Source of the DNA: Lachancea mirantina
Lineage: Eukaryota > Ascomycota > Saccharomycetes > Saccharomycetales > Saccharomycetaceae
NCBI GenBank assembly: GCA_900074745.1
Contig: LT598463.1
Coordinates: forward strand, 441,926-505,925
DNA length: 64,000 nt
Reading direction: 5' to 3'
Part shown: piece by piece, positions 28,177 to 37,026 of the stretch
How the letters are laid out: each line of letters starts with the position of its first letter
Numbering within the stretch: position 1 is the stretch's first letter
Program-made: the position numbers and the translations under genes
The notes under the pieces: model-generated
Database searches by the model: none
Told to the model about the DNA's origin: nothing
The model's input: only the letters and a program-made list of their open reading frames with translations

Positions 28177-29171
28177 TCATCTGTTGTACCTTGCCGCAGG
28201 AGGAGCAGGCCGGTGCGGCAAAGGTTTTTGGTTGTTGATTGGGTGTCGCGCGACGTTTTCGTCAGGGTATGGACGTTGGGCCTGGGGAGGTGTTCTGCGA
28301 TTGCGCGGAGGGGCGGGCGCAGGTGCAGGCGCAGGTGCCATGGTTTGCATTTCGATTGGATAAGGTGGTCTTCCCTTTTGTGGCCGCGCACGGACCTGGG
28401 TAGGCACCTGCTTAGGCATCTGCTTAGGCACCTGCCTATGCATCGCCGGTTGCGGGCGTTGCACGTTTACGGCGTTCCCGGTTCTGCCATTGGCGTATTG
28501 CTGCGGAACTGCATTCCGGGGAGCGTTTTGTGTCGTCTGCGCTAAATGGCTATTCACCGTCTGCGACTGCGTTTGCGTTTGCGCCGCAGACTGCTTTGAT
28601 GCTCTTTTCACCATGTAATTATAAATCATCGCGCAGTTCCTTGTCGAGCACGCATTCATCCATGCAAATAATGTGCCAATGATCGGTGGCAACGAAATTA
28701 ACAAATCAATCACGATGTTACCGTGCAATTTGACCAGCAACTCCGGCGGTAAATTCAACTCTTTATCGGCCATACTAATCAATTTCGAATGAATCCAGTA
28801 CATGATAATGGGTCCAATCGTGGGTAAAATCGACAACACAGGTGCAAGTCCAAGCCCCCAATTGACCCATATACATCCACACATACATCTGTCATGCTTC
28901 CAAGCCCGGTTTTGAAGTTTTTTCCACAGTTTTTTCTCCTTTTGCGTACAATACTCCGGTAACTTTCTTCTCTTACGTTTTCCATTTGGCATTTTACAAT
29001 AGAAAGGGTCTTTTCCAGGAAACAATGTTAGTGGTTGAAATAAAATCATGCCTCATTCGCGGTGCACATACCCTTTGTCGGTTGCAATTTTTCACCGGCA
29101 TAATCGTCCCATTTGTTCTCGGCCCAATCTTCGGCAAAGCTTTTCACAAGACCTTGTACCAGCGACGACAT
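28177..29171 (-). CDS. DUF4112 protein, YLR326W orthologue, one intron
   Basis: The gene is best read as two exons: 29171-29072 (33 codons plus one base, MSSLVQGLVKSFAEDWAENK onward) and 29009-28177. The intron, 29071-29010 (62 bases), starts GTATGT, has CACTAAC as branch site and ends AAAAG. Splicing restores the frame and joins a typical DUF4112 N-terminus to DPFYCKMPNGKRKRRK, giving 310 residues. The DUF4112 core has two hydrophobic segments (LAPVLSILPTIGPIIMYWI and VIDLLISLPPIIGTLFAW), so it is probably a membrane protein. The C-terminal third is Gln/Pro-rich with an Ala-Pro run. Function is unknown. Position beside ECT1, STF2/TMA10 and RPL38 supports orthology with YLR326W. An unspliced start at 29049 is possible but lacks the conserved leader. 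Confidence 0.8.
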
Positions 29172-29234
29172 CTTGTCGACTATTTTACTCAGGTTGCTGT
29201 CTCACCAGGCGTTACCGGTTCATCTTTTAATATC

Positions 29235-29993
29235 TCAATGTGATATAATTAAAGATTCCGTACTTCGAGATCTCCTATCCCGATCAGCCCAATACGTGAT
29301 CAATCGCTTGACACTCGTGATCCATAATCGCGTTGTGTCGTCCAGCATTACGTTCGCAACTTTGTCTTTACCCTGTATACGTTCATGAGCTCTTCTGGCG
29401 TGTATGCCGACTGAGACCACTCCAATAGGCCAGGCAACGTTACCAATACTTAGCTCCATGTAGGATTGGGTGGCAAGTGAGAATTCGGATCTTTGCATAT
29501 GGAACAGGATAGTCGATAGTGAGATGAGTAGCTGGGTGGGGAGTGTTTTCCGTCGTAGCTTGAGTAAAAGTGGGTACAATGCGCGTTTGGTGTCAAGGAT
29601 CAGGTCGGGTTTGTAATTGTCTGTGGTCCAAGAACGTAGAACTGTGTGTATGAATAAATTACACTGAATCGAGAGCAAGTCAGTTTGTTCCTCTTGGATA
29701 GTTTCGACGGTGATCTGGGTCTTGACCTGGGATTCTTGCGCGATGATCGCATCAATACGTTCCGGACGCGTTTTTAAACGGTTTACGAGTAATAACGCAT
29801 CTTCAGCGGGCTTTGAAGGTTTTAGGCCCTCTAAGCGGCCCTCAGTACCCGTATAATGCTGTTCCTTCACCTGTTGTGGCACCTCCTGGCGCTTTAAGAG
29901 CTCTTTTGGCTTCAGCTTCACCGCGTCTGTCTCATCATCAAGACGTTTTCTCTTTTTTTCAATTTCAGCCGCCAAAAGATCGTTCAGGCCCAT
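29235..29993 (-). CDS. PRP18: Prp18 second-step splicing factor
   Basis: The 252-residue protein is Prp18, which acts with Slu7 in the second step of pre-mRNA splicing. The C-terminal Prp18 domain is clear: CNLFIHTVLRSW, LDTKRALYPLLLKLRRK and the highly conserved loop SIGNVAWPIGVVSVGIHARR, then ERIQ and DDTTRLWITSVKRLIT. The last 19 residues (YWADRDRRSRS onward) differ from the yeast ending. ATG 29993 (MGLNDLLAAEIEKKRKR) fits the family; a GTG six codons earlier was ignored. It lies 63 bases upstream of the DUF4112 gene on the same strand and shares a divergent promoter with TFG2. Confidence 0.95.
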   Translation of the reverse strand: MGLNDLLAAEIEKKRKRLDDETDAVKLKPKELLKRQEVPQQVKEQHYTGTEGRLEGLKPSKPAEDALLLVNRLKTRPERIDAIIAQESQVKTQITVETIQEEQTDLLSIQCNLFIHTVLRSWTTDNYKPDLILDTKRALYPLLLKLRRKTLPTQLLISLSTILFHMQRSEFSLATQSYMELSIGNVAWPIGVVSVGIHARRAHERIQGKDKVANVMLDDTTRLWITSVKRLITYWADRDRRSRSTESLIISH

Positions 29994-30245
29994 AACAAAT
30001 CTCCTTAGCACGCTTAATTTGTTCAGTTCAACTAATACCGTTTAAAATTGTTTAACTCGCCTTGTTCGCCCTGCCCGGTCTGCTCTTCAGCTATCAGCTT
30101 TCCTGGCGATGAGCTCTGTTATAGTTCATTAGATGAGATCACTACGTACTACAGCATTGCTGAAAAAACTTGATATTGAGTATAAGGCAAGTAGCAAGTA
30201 ACAAGACTTGTGGAGTTCACCAGGATCTCGCCAAATCGCATCAAG

Positions 30246-31382
30246 ATGAGCGAACCGGCTGCTAAGACCAATGAAAATGAATCCGGTGACGACTATTTAT
30301 CCCAGGACGAAGAAGTCTTTGATGGAAACGACATTGAGAACAACGAGACCAAAGTGTATGAGGAATCCCTGGATTTGAACTTGGACAACAGTTCGAAACA
30401 GATTTGGCTGGTACGGTTACCTAGGTTTTTAGCAGAGAAATGGAGAAATAAATCGAATCTGGATGGTCAAGAGTTGGGCAAAATTAGAATCAGCAAGAAT
30501 AACCAAAATATCCAGTTGATCCTGAACGAAAACGATAACGATCAAATCCCTCATCAATACGACTTGGAACTCACTAAGAAACTGGTTGAAAACGAGTACA
30601 TATTCACGGAACAGAACTTGAAGAAATTCCAGCAACGTGAACAGGAACTGGCACAGGACCCGGAAAAACAGAAACAGGCGTATATGCGCAAACAAGAACG
30701 TGAAGAAGAACAACGTAAACGGTTGCAACAGACCAGGAGGCGGAATAACCGCCGGAGATTCCAAAATCGGGTTATGACTGATCAGGACGGTCGTGATCGG
30801 TATATTCCATATGTTAAGACAATTCCCAAGAAGACCTCCATAATGGGTACCATTTGTCACGAATGCCATGTAATTCCGTCTATGACGGACCCCAATTACC
30901 ACAAAATCGTCGAACAACGTCGTCAGATCGTGCGTAACGTGCACAAACCCACAGTCACCGTATTGGATCAAACTCCAGGTGTAACAATGAGCAATGCGGG
31001 TATGTCAATGCGTTCAGACACGTCGAATTTCTTGAAAGTTGGGCGTGAAAAGGCCAAGAACAGTGTACGTGCGATCCGGATGCCCAAGAAGGAATTGCTA
31101 GATTATTTGTTTAAACTTTTCGACGAGTACGATTATTGGTCTCTCAAGGGTCTTAAAGAACGTACCAAGCAACCGGAGGTATATCTTAAGGAATGTCTGG
31201 ACCAAGTGGCCATCCTGGTAAAGAAGGGTCCCTACGCTCTGAAATATACTTTGAAAACTGAATACAAGAAACTGAAAGAGGCCGAAAGAGCAGCTAGGCT
31301 CGGCGAGCTGGCTAAAGACGACGAAGAAGAAGAAGAACAACTCAACCCAGAAGACGAAGCAGAGATGGAAGACGTGTTGTAA
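30246..31382 (+). CDS. TFG2: TFIIF beta subunit (RAP30 homologue)
   Basis: The 378-residue protein is Tfg2, the smaller conserved subunit of the RNA polymerase II initiation factor TFIIF. The N-terminal dimerisation domain includes KQIWLVRLPRFLAEKW. A central charged linker follows with Arg-rich QQTRRRNNRRRFQNRV. The C-terminal winged helix has RMPKKELLDYLFKLFDEYDY and ERTKQPEVYLKECLDQ, and the protein ends in an acidic tail. The ATG at 30246 (MSEPAAK) was chosen; the frame extends 12 codons upstream from a GTG. Neighbour order PRP18-TFG2 is that of S. cerevisiae chromosome VII. Confidence 0.96.
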   Translation: MSEPAAKTNENESGDDYLSQDEEVFDGNDIENNETKVYEESLDLNLDNSSKQIWLVRLPRFLAEKWRNKSNLDGQELGKIRISKNNQNIQLILNENDNDQIPHQYDLELTKKLVENEYIFTEQNLKKFQQREQELAQDPEKQKQAYMRKQEREEEQRKRLQQTRRRNNRRRFQNRVMTDQDGRDRYIPYVKTIPKKTSIMGTICHECHVIPSMTDPNYHKIVEQRRQIVRNVHKPTVTVLDQTPGVTMSNAGMSMRSDTSNFLKVGREKAKNSVRAIRMPKKELLDYLFKLFDEYDYWSLKGLKERTKQPEVYLKECLDQVAILVKKGPYALKYTLKTEYKKLKEAERAARLGELAKDDEEEEEQLNPEDEAEMEDVL

Positions 31383-31503
31383 ACGTAATGTGTTCATTTT
31401 ATGCATCACTTGCATCGCTCACATCAAGCCCTAAACCACGCGGTTTTCCTGTATGAAAACCTTATGACTGCTTTAAGCCCATTAAATCCTCACATTTTCG
31501 AGA

Positions 31504-31516
31504 GCATCCGTACATT
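31504..31516 (+). promoter_or_regulatory. Rap1-type site upstream of RPL38
   Basis: CATCCGTACATTT matches the Rap1 site typical of yeast ribosomal protein genes. It lies about 180 bases upstream of the RPL38 start codon and is followed by a T-rich tract at 31529-31538, which is the usual layout of these promoters. Confidence 0.6.
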
Positions 31517-31693
31517 TTGAAATTTTCGATTTTTTTTCCCGTCTACCAAAAACTTTGTCTTTCGAAGAGACCGAAGACCAGCATTATCTCAGCGAACGAC
31601 GACTCGCTGAAATTTCGACAAAGTATAGGCGATTCACTTAATAGCATTCGTTGCCAATTGAGCCCTCTATTTTCCAAGACCGTGAGCACAGCA

Positions 31694-31930
31694 ATGGCTA
31701 AGGAAGTTACCGACATCAAGGAATTCTTGGAATTGACCAGAAGAGCCGACGTTAAGTCTGCCACCGTCAAGGTGAACAAGAAGTTGAGCAAGACTGGTAA
31801 GGCTTTCAGACAAACCAAATTCAAGGTTAGAGGTTCCAGATACCTTTACACCTTGACCGTCAACGACGCTGGTAAGGCTAAGAAGTTGGTTCAATCTTTG
31901 CCACCAACTTTGAAGGTTAACAAATTGTAA
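31694..31930 (+). CDS. RPL38: 60S ribosomal protein eL38
   Basis: The 78-residue protein is eL38 of the large ribosomal subunit. It begins MAKEVTDIKEFLELTRRADV and ends LPPTLKVNKL, practically identical to the S. cerevisiae protein. Codons are strongly biased towards those preferred in highly expressed yeast genes (AAG, TTG, GGT, AGA). The frame is open for another 59 codons upstream, but that part begins with a TTG and has no family match. No intron is needed. It converges with PEX30. Confidence 0.98.
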   Translation: MAKEVTDIKEFLELTRRADVKSATVKVNKKLSKTGKAFRQTKFKVRGSRYLYTLTVNDAGKAKKLVQSLPPTLKVNKL

Positions 31931-32231
31931 GCGGAGGTTTGCACGCTTTATGTTGGCGGTGGGAATTTATAATGTTAAATGCCCGAAGTATATTTCTAAT
32001 AAAATGAAATGCATTTGTTACAACTAAATTGAGATGAGGCCGGGGCTGGGGTTATGTTGCTACGAGGAAGTGGGCTGCACAAGGAGGTGAGGTGTTCGGG
32101 TACAAATGTATTTCGCATCACTTGTTGCGCAAAGCTCAATAAACTACCCTCAATACCACAACGTGCTCTGCACCATATCTTATTTGATATATATTAATTA
32201 GTTATGATCTCCCCACTGGCCGTTGAGAAGT
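31931..32231. other. convergent intergenic stretch, no gene seen
   Basis: These 301 bases separate the 3' ends of RPL38 and PEX30. AT-rich runs (AATAAAATG near 31998, TATATATTAATTA near 32190) are suited to 3'-end formation of the two transcripts. No RNA or protein gene is evident. Confidence 0.5.
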
Positions 32232-33779
32232 TTACGCCTCGGGTTTGCTGCTATACCCGGACGTTGTTGGGCCAGTCTGTTTGTCGACTATGTCCTCGAT
32301 AACGGCATCTTCTAAGACCAAAGGATTTGTTTCGTTGTCTTCTACCTCATGCTTGATATGTTCCACGCCAAGGCTGCCGCGAGGATCAATTATGTGCACA
32401 TCCTTCTTATCGCTGAAGGATACTTTTCTTTGGTACGACTCTAATTCTCTGACGTTGTTCAAAACCGTCGAGCTCTCTCCAGAAAGACGACTGGTGCCAT
32501 TCGTATCGCCTTGGACCTCTACGTGTTGGACTGAGGTGTCAGCGCTCGACCTTAGAGGCAAGTTGTCGTCAATTTTCAAAATATCCGTTTTTATAAGTTC
32601 TGCAATGCGAATCCATCTCCTCCTTCTTGTGTACTTGGAAAACGAATCTTCTGTCGAAGGTTTTTTCCAAGTATTATCGTAAAATATAAATCCGTCATCT
32701 GAGTTCGGCTGTGCGGTGGTCTTGGGCCGATTACTTGAAAGTTGAATGGCACCGTCATTTGTCATGTCTAGTCTCCAAGTACGATCTATCCATCTCCAAG
32801 AGAGGCCCATGTTTTCTTCCGGTAGCTTGAATTGATCTGGTGGTGGTGCCTCATTCATGAACTCGTCTGTCCACGCGGCCCTCTCGTAACTCAGCATGTT
32901 TGAGGTCCAGCCAATACCTAACCACCGCCGCTGATTTTCGTACAGCACATACGTAAACCTGATAGGTTTACCGTCATCTGTAGCATTTTTCCCAGACGAC
33001 ATCTTCATCACTTTGTTCTGAACAGCGGCAAAAATGCCATGACTTTTATTGACACCGCCCAAATCCAGACCCGTGATATAAAAGGCCAAAAGTCTAACCG
33101 CTTTAAACTTCCACAACAACCGTCTCATCACACGGGACCACGTAGAATGATACGTAAGCATGTAAACACCACCAACCAAAATCAGCCTCCGTGGTGGTAG
33201 AATGAAAAGTGTGAATATCATGTAAATCGGTGACAAAAATACCGTAGTAAACAAAAGCCGTTTGATATCGTTACCGCTCAAAATTGCAATTGGTGACAAC
33301 AATAGCTCAGCCTTCGCAGTCACACACGTGATGATATGTATGATATCGTCCAGCGTAGGATATTCTCTAACAGACTCCTCAACAAAATCGTTTAGCATCG
33401 AATAACACCACAGTACCCCCACCAGCGCCATGTGGCCCAAATATTTTAGCAAGTTGTCGATGTAAAGAACGGCAGAAATGTAAGTGATGACCATTAAAAC
33501 GCTAGGCCATATGTCATCGTTCGTCCATGTAATCACACTCAGCGCTTTGTTTACCGTAATCAAATAAGGGTACAAGTGCACTAAAGTCTTAGACACCGTC
33601 GGAGGTGTCGATGTCAACAGCGGTGACGATTGTACCGTTTCTTCATCAAATCCGTCCTGTTTGCTAGTGGCACCTTTAATGGCACTTTTCAAAGTCCGTT
33701 TTTTGGCCCCACCCAATCTCGCTTCGGGTTCTTCAATAAACTGAGCTCTAGTCTCGGTTTCCTTTGAATGCTCACTCAT
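32232..33779 (-). CDS. PEX30: Pex30/Pex31 ER-membrane reticulon-like peroxin
   Basis: The 515-residue membrane protein is the single ancestor-type copy of Pex30 and Pex31, ER proteins that shape membrane at sites of peroxisome and lipid-droplet formation. The N-terminal half carries hydrophobic segments of the reticulon homology/Pex24 domain (for example VLMVITYISAVLYIDNL and LLFTTVFLSPIYMIFTLFIL). The C-terminal half has the dysferlin motifs: YENQRRWLGIGWTSNM (DysF-N) and FIFYDNTWKKPS with RRRRWIRIAEL (DysF-C). The ATG at 33779 was chosen (MSEHSKETE); upstream the frame is open only from a GTG. It shares a short divergent promoter (129 bases) with CWC24. Confidence 0.92.
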   Translation of the reverse strand: MSEHSKETETRAQFIEEPEARLGGAKKRTLKSAIKGATSKQDGFDEETVQSSPLLTSTPPTVSKTLVHLYPYLITVNKALSVITWTNDDIWPSVLMVITYISAVLYIDNLLKYLGHMALVGVLWCYSMLNDFVEESVREYPTLDDIIHIITCVTAKAELLLSPIAILSGNDIKRLLFTTVFLSPIYMIFTLFILPPRRLILVGGVYMLTYHSTWSRVMRRLLWKFKAVRLLAFYITGLDLGGVNKSHGIFAAVQNKVMKMSSGKNATDDGKPIRFTYVLYENQRRWLGIGWTSNMLSYERAAWTDEFMNEAPPPDQFKLPEENMGLSWRWIDRTWRLDMTNDGAIQLSSNRPKTTAQPNSDDGFIFYDNTWKKPSTEDSFSKYTRRRRWIRIAELIKTDILKIDDNLPLRSSADTSVQHVEVQGDTNGTSRLSGESSTVLNNVRELESYQRKVSFSDKKDVHIIDPRGSLGVEHIKHEVEDNETNPLVLEDAVIEDIVDKQTGPTTSGYSSKPEA

Positions 33780-33908
33780 TCCTGCAGTTTTCTCTTGGCA
33801 TAAAGGCTGTTCCACTATTGTTAATGTCTTGCGTAGATAGGTTTGTCTAATTTAACGAGCTTTTATCATCCCATCAAGAAATCTTGTTGGAAATCGAGAA
33901 ACTTATCG

Positions 33909-34604
33909 ATGTTCAAGAAGAGAACTTTGAAGGCTGGTAGCGATGCTAGGAAGAGGAGAAAGGTAGAATACGATGATGGCGAAGGTGAAACAGTGAAAGA
34001 GAAACAAAGTGGGGGGGGGACGGGCTTGTTTGGGGATCTGAATGATGACTTAGACGAGAAAAATGGTGACGGTGGCGATGGCGCTGATGCCAATGAGAAC
34101 GGTGACATTGGGACCGATGAAGCTGATAAGGATGACCATTATAATTCCCGTGGGGACACGCCGGCGTCTGGCCAACCAACAAAATCCGAAATTGATCCAA
34201 CTAGGAAAATCGGAAGCATCAAAACGACCCTCTTGATGGATTATCAACCTGACATATGCAAAGATTTCAAACAAACCGGTTACTGTGGCTATGGAGATAG
34301 CTGCAAGTTTTTACACTCGCGAGACGATTTCAAAACGGGCTGGAAACTCAATCAAGACTGGAAAATCGAACAAGACAAAGATATCGAGGTACTTAAGAAG
34401 ATACCGTTTAAATGCGTTATCTGTAAACAGGATTACAAGAAACCCATCGTTACCGCGTGCGGACACTATTTTTGCGAGGAGTGTTTCATGCGGTCGGCTA
34501 AAAAAACCGCCAATTGCGCAGTGTGTGGCGAAAACACACATGGAGCCGCGAGAAGGGCTAAAGATTTGGATAGGATATTGAAAAGTCAATCTGGGACTAT
34601 TTAG
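33909..34604 (+). CDS. CWC24: Cwc24 splicing factor, CCCH and RING fingers
   Basis: The 231-residue protein is Cwc24, an essential splicing factor that guards the 5' splice site before the first catalytic step. A basic N-terminus (MFKKRTLKAG) and an acidic linker lead to a CCCH zinc finger (CKDFKQTGYCGYGDSCKFLH) and a C-terminal RING finger (CVICKQDY through CGHYFCEECF to CAVCG). The start at 33909 was chosen over the upstream TTG. Its TAG stop overlaps the CUL3 stop on the other strand by four bases. Confidence 0.95.
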   Translation: MFKKRTLKAGSDARKRRKVEYDDGEGETVKEKQSGGGTGLFGDLNDDLDEKNGDGGDGADANENGDIGTDEADKDDHYNSRGDTPASGQPTKSEIDPTRKIGSIKTTLLMDYQPDICKDFKQTGYCGYGDSCKFLHSRDDFKTGWKLNQDWKIEQDKDIEVLKKIPFKCVICKQDYKKPIVTACGHYFCEECFMRSAKKTANCAVCGENTHGAARRAKDLDRILKSQSGTI

Positions 34605-36820
34605 GGTAAATAATGATAGCAAGCAGTATCCTCGGAGTCTCGTTGCACATATTCCCGGTCTATCAGGCGCGCAAGACTTTCCGACAGGAGTTTGGGAGAC
34701 AATTCGAACTTATTGGCTAGCTTGGTTTGAACTTTGACGAAGAGGTCGCGTTCTTTGATGGATCTGGGTACTTTTAATTCCCTAACAACCAAAGCATCTA
34801 TTAGAAGTTTCCTGTCCTCCATTGCTTCCTGAATTGGGTTTTGTAAAGAGCTCAAACCCTGCAAACTGGAATCTCCCTTCATAAAGACCGTTGAAATTTT
34901 AATTGCTTTCGTCGCGGCTGTGAAATCGTGGTTGAATGTGAAGATGTCCGTGGGTGCTATGTTTTTGTTCATCGGCCTTTTCTTCAAAATTCTCGTCTTG
35001 GGCGGTACAGAAATGGAAAATAATTGCCTTGTCAATTCCTCAGAAGGTATGCATGTAAGATCTGCGATCTCTTCTGTTGTCAATTGGCTATGAGTTTCAA
35101 ATAACAACAAGACGGTCGCTGCGTAGACGGACATAGAAATAACATAGTAATCTTTTGCAAACTGACACCCAATGTCCATTGAACCTAAATGATACGCCCA
35201 ACGTAATGTTCTGCCGGTATGAGATTTGATGAAAAAGTTCTCAAAATCCAGCTTTAATCGTTCAAGAGTTTCCGGGAGTTGAATGTCTTGGAAGCTGTCC
35301 GTATTTCTAAATGGCCAGCACGTTGTTGTCAATACGTTTGCTTTGAAATTTACTGGAACCGTGTAATCTTGCCGGAATTTCTTCTCGTATCCCTTCGAAA
35401 TGAGAAGATCTCGAATCATTCCTTCCATTTTGGACGTGAACGAAGCTCCTATTTCCTGCTTCATTTTCTCTATCATGTGTTTTTCCAGCTCCAGTTGAGA
35501 CCTATCCTGTAAAAGTCGCTTAGAGAGCTGCTGTTTGTATATCTTCTCAAACACGTCCTTATCTTTCAAAAGTTTAAAAATGCCAATGGCTTCGTCTAAC
35601 AATGGCACTCGTGATTCTTCTGCAGATCTGAGAACCGAGTCAATGTACGTTGACAAGAATTCGGCGGTCTTTTTGTGGTGATGGTTCAACAGTAATGAGA
35701 AAGCTGCATCGACAGAACTTGCGGTCTTGAGTTTGTCTTGTCCAATAGCGCTTAAAATCCCATTGTATTTTTCCTTCAGTCTCAAAACTTGAAGAACCCA
35801 TTTGATAGCAGGTATAGCTCTTTTTTTTAGGTTGTCCTCTACTTTGATGGCCGATCCCTCGTCAATAATACGCTTAGAAAGAGTCTTCAAAAGATTGGCT
35901 CTGTCCGAAGACTTTTCGCAAAGCTCGAAAAGTAAACTGAGCGACTCCAAATCTTCAGCCTCGATAATTGCCGGTAAACCCTGATCAATAATAAAGGAAC
36001 TGTTTTTCGTGATAAGAACGTCTTTCATCGCATTTCTCACTTTTACTGTTGTGTCCTTATTCAAAATCTCGGTGTCCAATTGATTTTCCAGTTCGAAAAG
36101 CTCACGTATTTGGCTCAAGTACTGTGACGGCGTATATCTATGCGACTTGACGAAGTTATCGTAATAATTCGTCGTCTCAGTCAGGATGTGAGGTTCTAGC
36201 TCTTTGACATAGTAAGTATCGTCATCTTTTGACAGAGATTCCAAAATCGATACGGTCGATTTCAATAGTCTCAGCTTCGCCTCCGACCTTTGCAATCGAA
36301 CCTCATTCAAATTTTCAATAAACAACCGTTTGACAGACCCATTTAACGGTTTGACTATTTCGTCACGGAAAAGTTCGAGTCCCATGTCAAAAATCAACAA
36401 TTGCCGGTTTTCTTTACAAAACACGCGATCCAAATACATCATCACATCGCTGACAGCTTGAAGACTCTCGCATTGTTTTTCCCACACTTTTACCAATTTC
36501 TCAAGCAAGTCGGGATCATTCCTGGCCAATTCACCAGTTCTCGCCGCAATCATCAAACTTCTCAACGTAGCACGCACATTTTCGTACAATTCTGCACCAT
36601 TTCGACGTAAAACCATTCCATAGACAACATTGTAAAGCTTTTCAAAACTTAATTGGTGCGTTCTTCCATCGAATATTTCAAAGATCGCTTTCTCCAAAAA
36701 AGGCCATTGATCATTAAATTCAGTTGCACCTTGTGAATTGAAAGCTCTAGGAGATCTGATCTTGACCTTAAACATGGCCCTTCCGCCTCTGTTGATGGTT
36801 TTGATGTTTAAGTTGATCAT
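34601..36820 (-). CDS. CUL3: Cul3-type cullin
   Basis: The 739-residue protein is a cullin, the scaffold of a RING E3 ubiquitin ligase. In S. cerevisiae the orthologue acts with Elc1 in degrading stalled RNA polymerase II. The N-terminal cullin repeats carry MVLRRNGAELYENVR, and the C-terminal cullin homology domain includes YKQQLSKRLLQDRSQ and ENFFIKSHTGRTLRWAYHLGSMDI. The C-terminal winged helix has Lys683 in VVRELKVPRS, the expected Rub1/NEDD8 attachment lysine, and ends LIDREYVQRD...CYHYLP. Two start ATGs are possible (36820, or 15 codons in at MFKVKIR); I kept the first. It shares a 206-base divergent promoter with SWC4. Confidence 0.92.
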   Translation of the reverse strand: MINLNIKTINRGGRAMFKVKIRSPRAFNSQGATEFNDQWPFLEKAIFEIFDGRTHQLSFEKLYNVVYGMVLRRNGAELYENVRATLRSLMIAARTGELARNDPDLLEKLVKVWEKQCESLQAVSDVMMYLDRVFCKENRQLLIFDMGLELFRDEIVKPLNGSVKRLFIENLNEVRLQRSEAKLRLLKSTVSILESLSKDDDTYYVKELEPHILTETTNYYDNFVKSHRYTPSQYLSQIRELFELENQLDTEILNKDTTVKVRNAMKDVLITKNSSFIIDQGLPAIIEAEDLESLSLLFELCEKSSDRANLLKTLSKRIIDEGSAIKVEDNLKKRAIPAIKWVLQVLRLKEKYNGILSAIGQDKLKTASSVDAAFSLLLNHHHKKTAEFLSTYIDSVLRSAEESRVPLLDEAIGIFKLLKDKDVFEKIYKQQLSKRLLQDRSQLELEKHMIEKMKQEIGASFTSKMEGMIRDLLISKGYEKKFRQDYTVPVNFKANVLTTTCWPFRNTDSFQDIQLPETLERLKLDFENFFIKSHTGRTLRWAYHLGSMDIGCQFAKDYYVISMSVYAATVLLLFETHSQLTTEEIADLTCIPSEELTRQLFSISVPPKTRILKKRPMNKNIAPTDIFTFNHDFTAATKAIKISTVFMKGDSSLQGLSSLQNPIQEAMEDRKLLIDALVVRELKVPRSIKERDLFVKVQTKLANKFELSPKLLSESLARLIDREYVQRDSEDTACYHYLP

Positions 36821-36868
36821 TGTCTCGGTTTCATTTGAAGATGGGGGACTTGAAAATTGAGATAGCCG

Positions 36869-36895
36869 TCATCATCATCATCATCATCATCATCA
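36869..36895. repeat. (TCA)9 microsatellite in the CUL3/SWC4 promoter
   Basis: Nine perfect TCA triplets lie in the divergent promoter between CUL3 and SWC4, followed after one change by another TCA. Shortly after (36917-36955) the unit GGAAGCTATAA occurs twice with a third diverged copy. Both are likely length-variable. Confidence 0.85.
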
Positions 36896-37026
36896 CCATC
36901 AAGAGCTAGTGATACTGGAAGCTATAAGGAAGCTATAAGGAACTTCTGAGGAAGCTACGAGGACCTAGAAGGGGACAAAAAGAAAGCTAGAGCGAACTGG
37001 AAGACTAGAAGTACCATTATTTCACC

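Noticed and set aside
31517-31693. In-frame extension of RPL38 by 59 codons
   Set aside because: It begins with TTG, lies downstream of the Rap1-type site where the leader should be, and eL38 is 78 residues in all yeasts.
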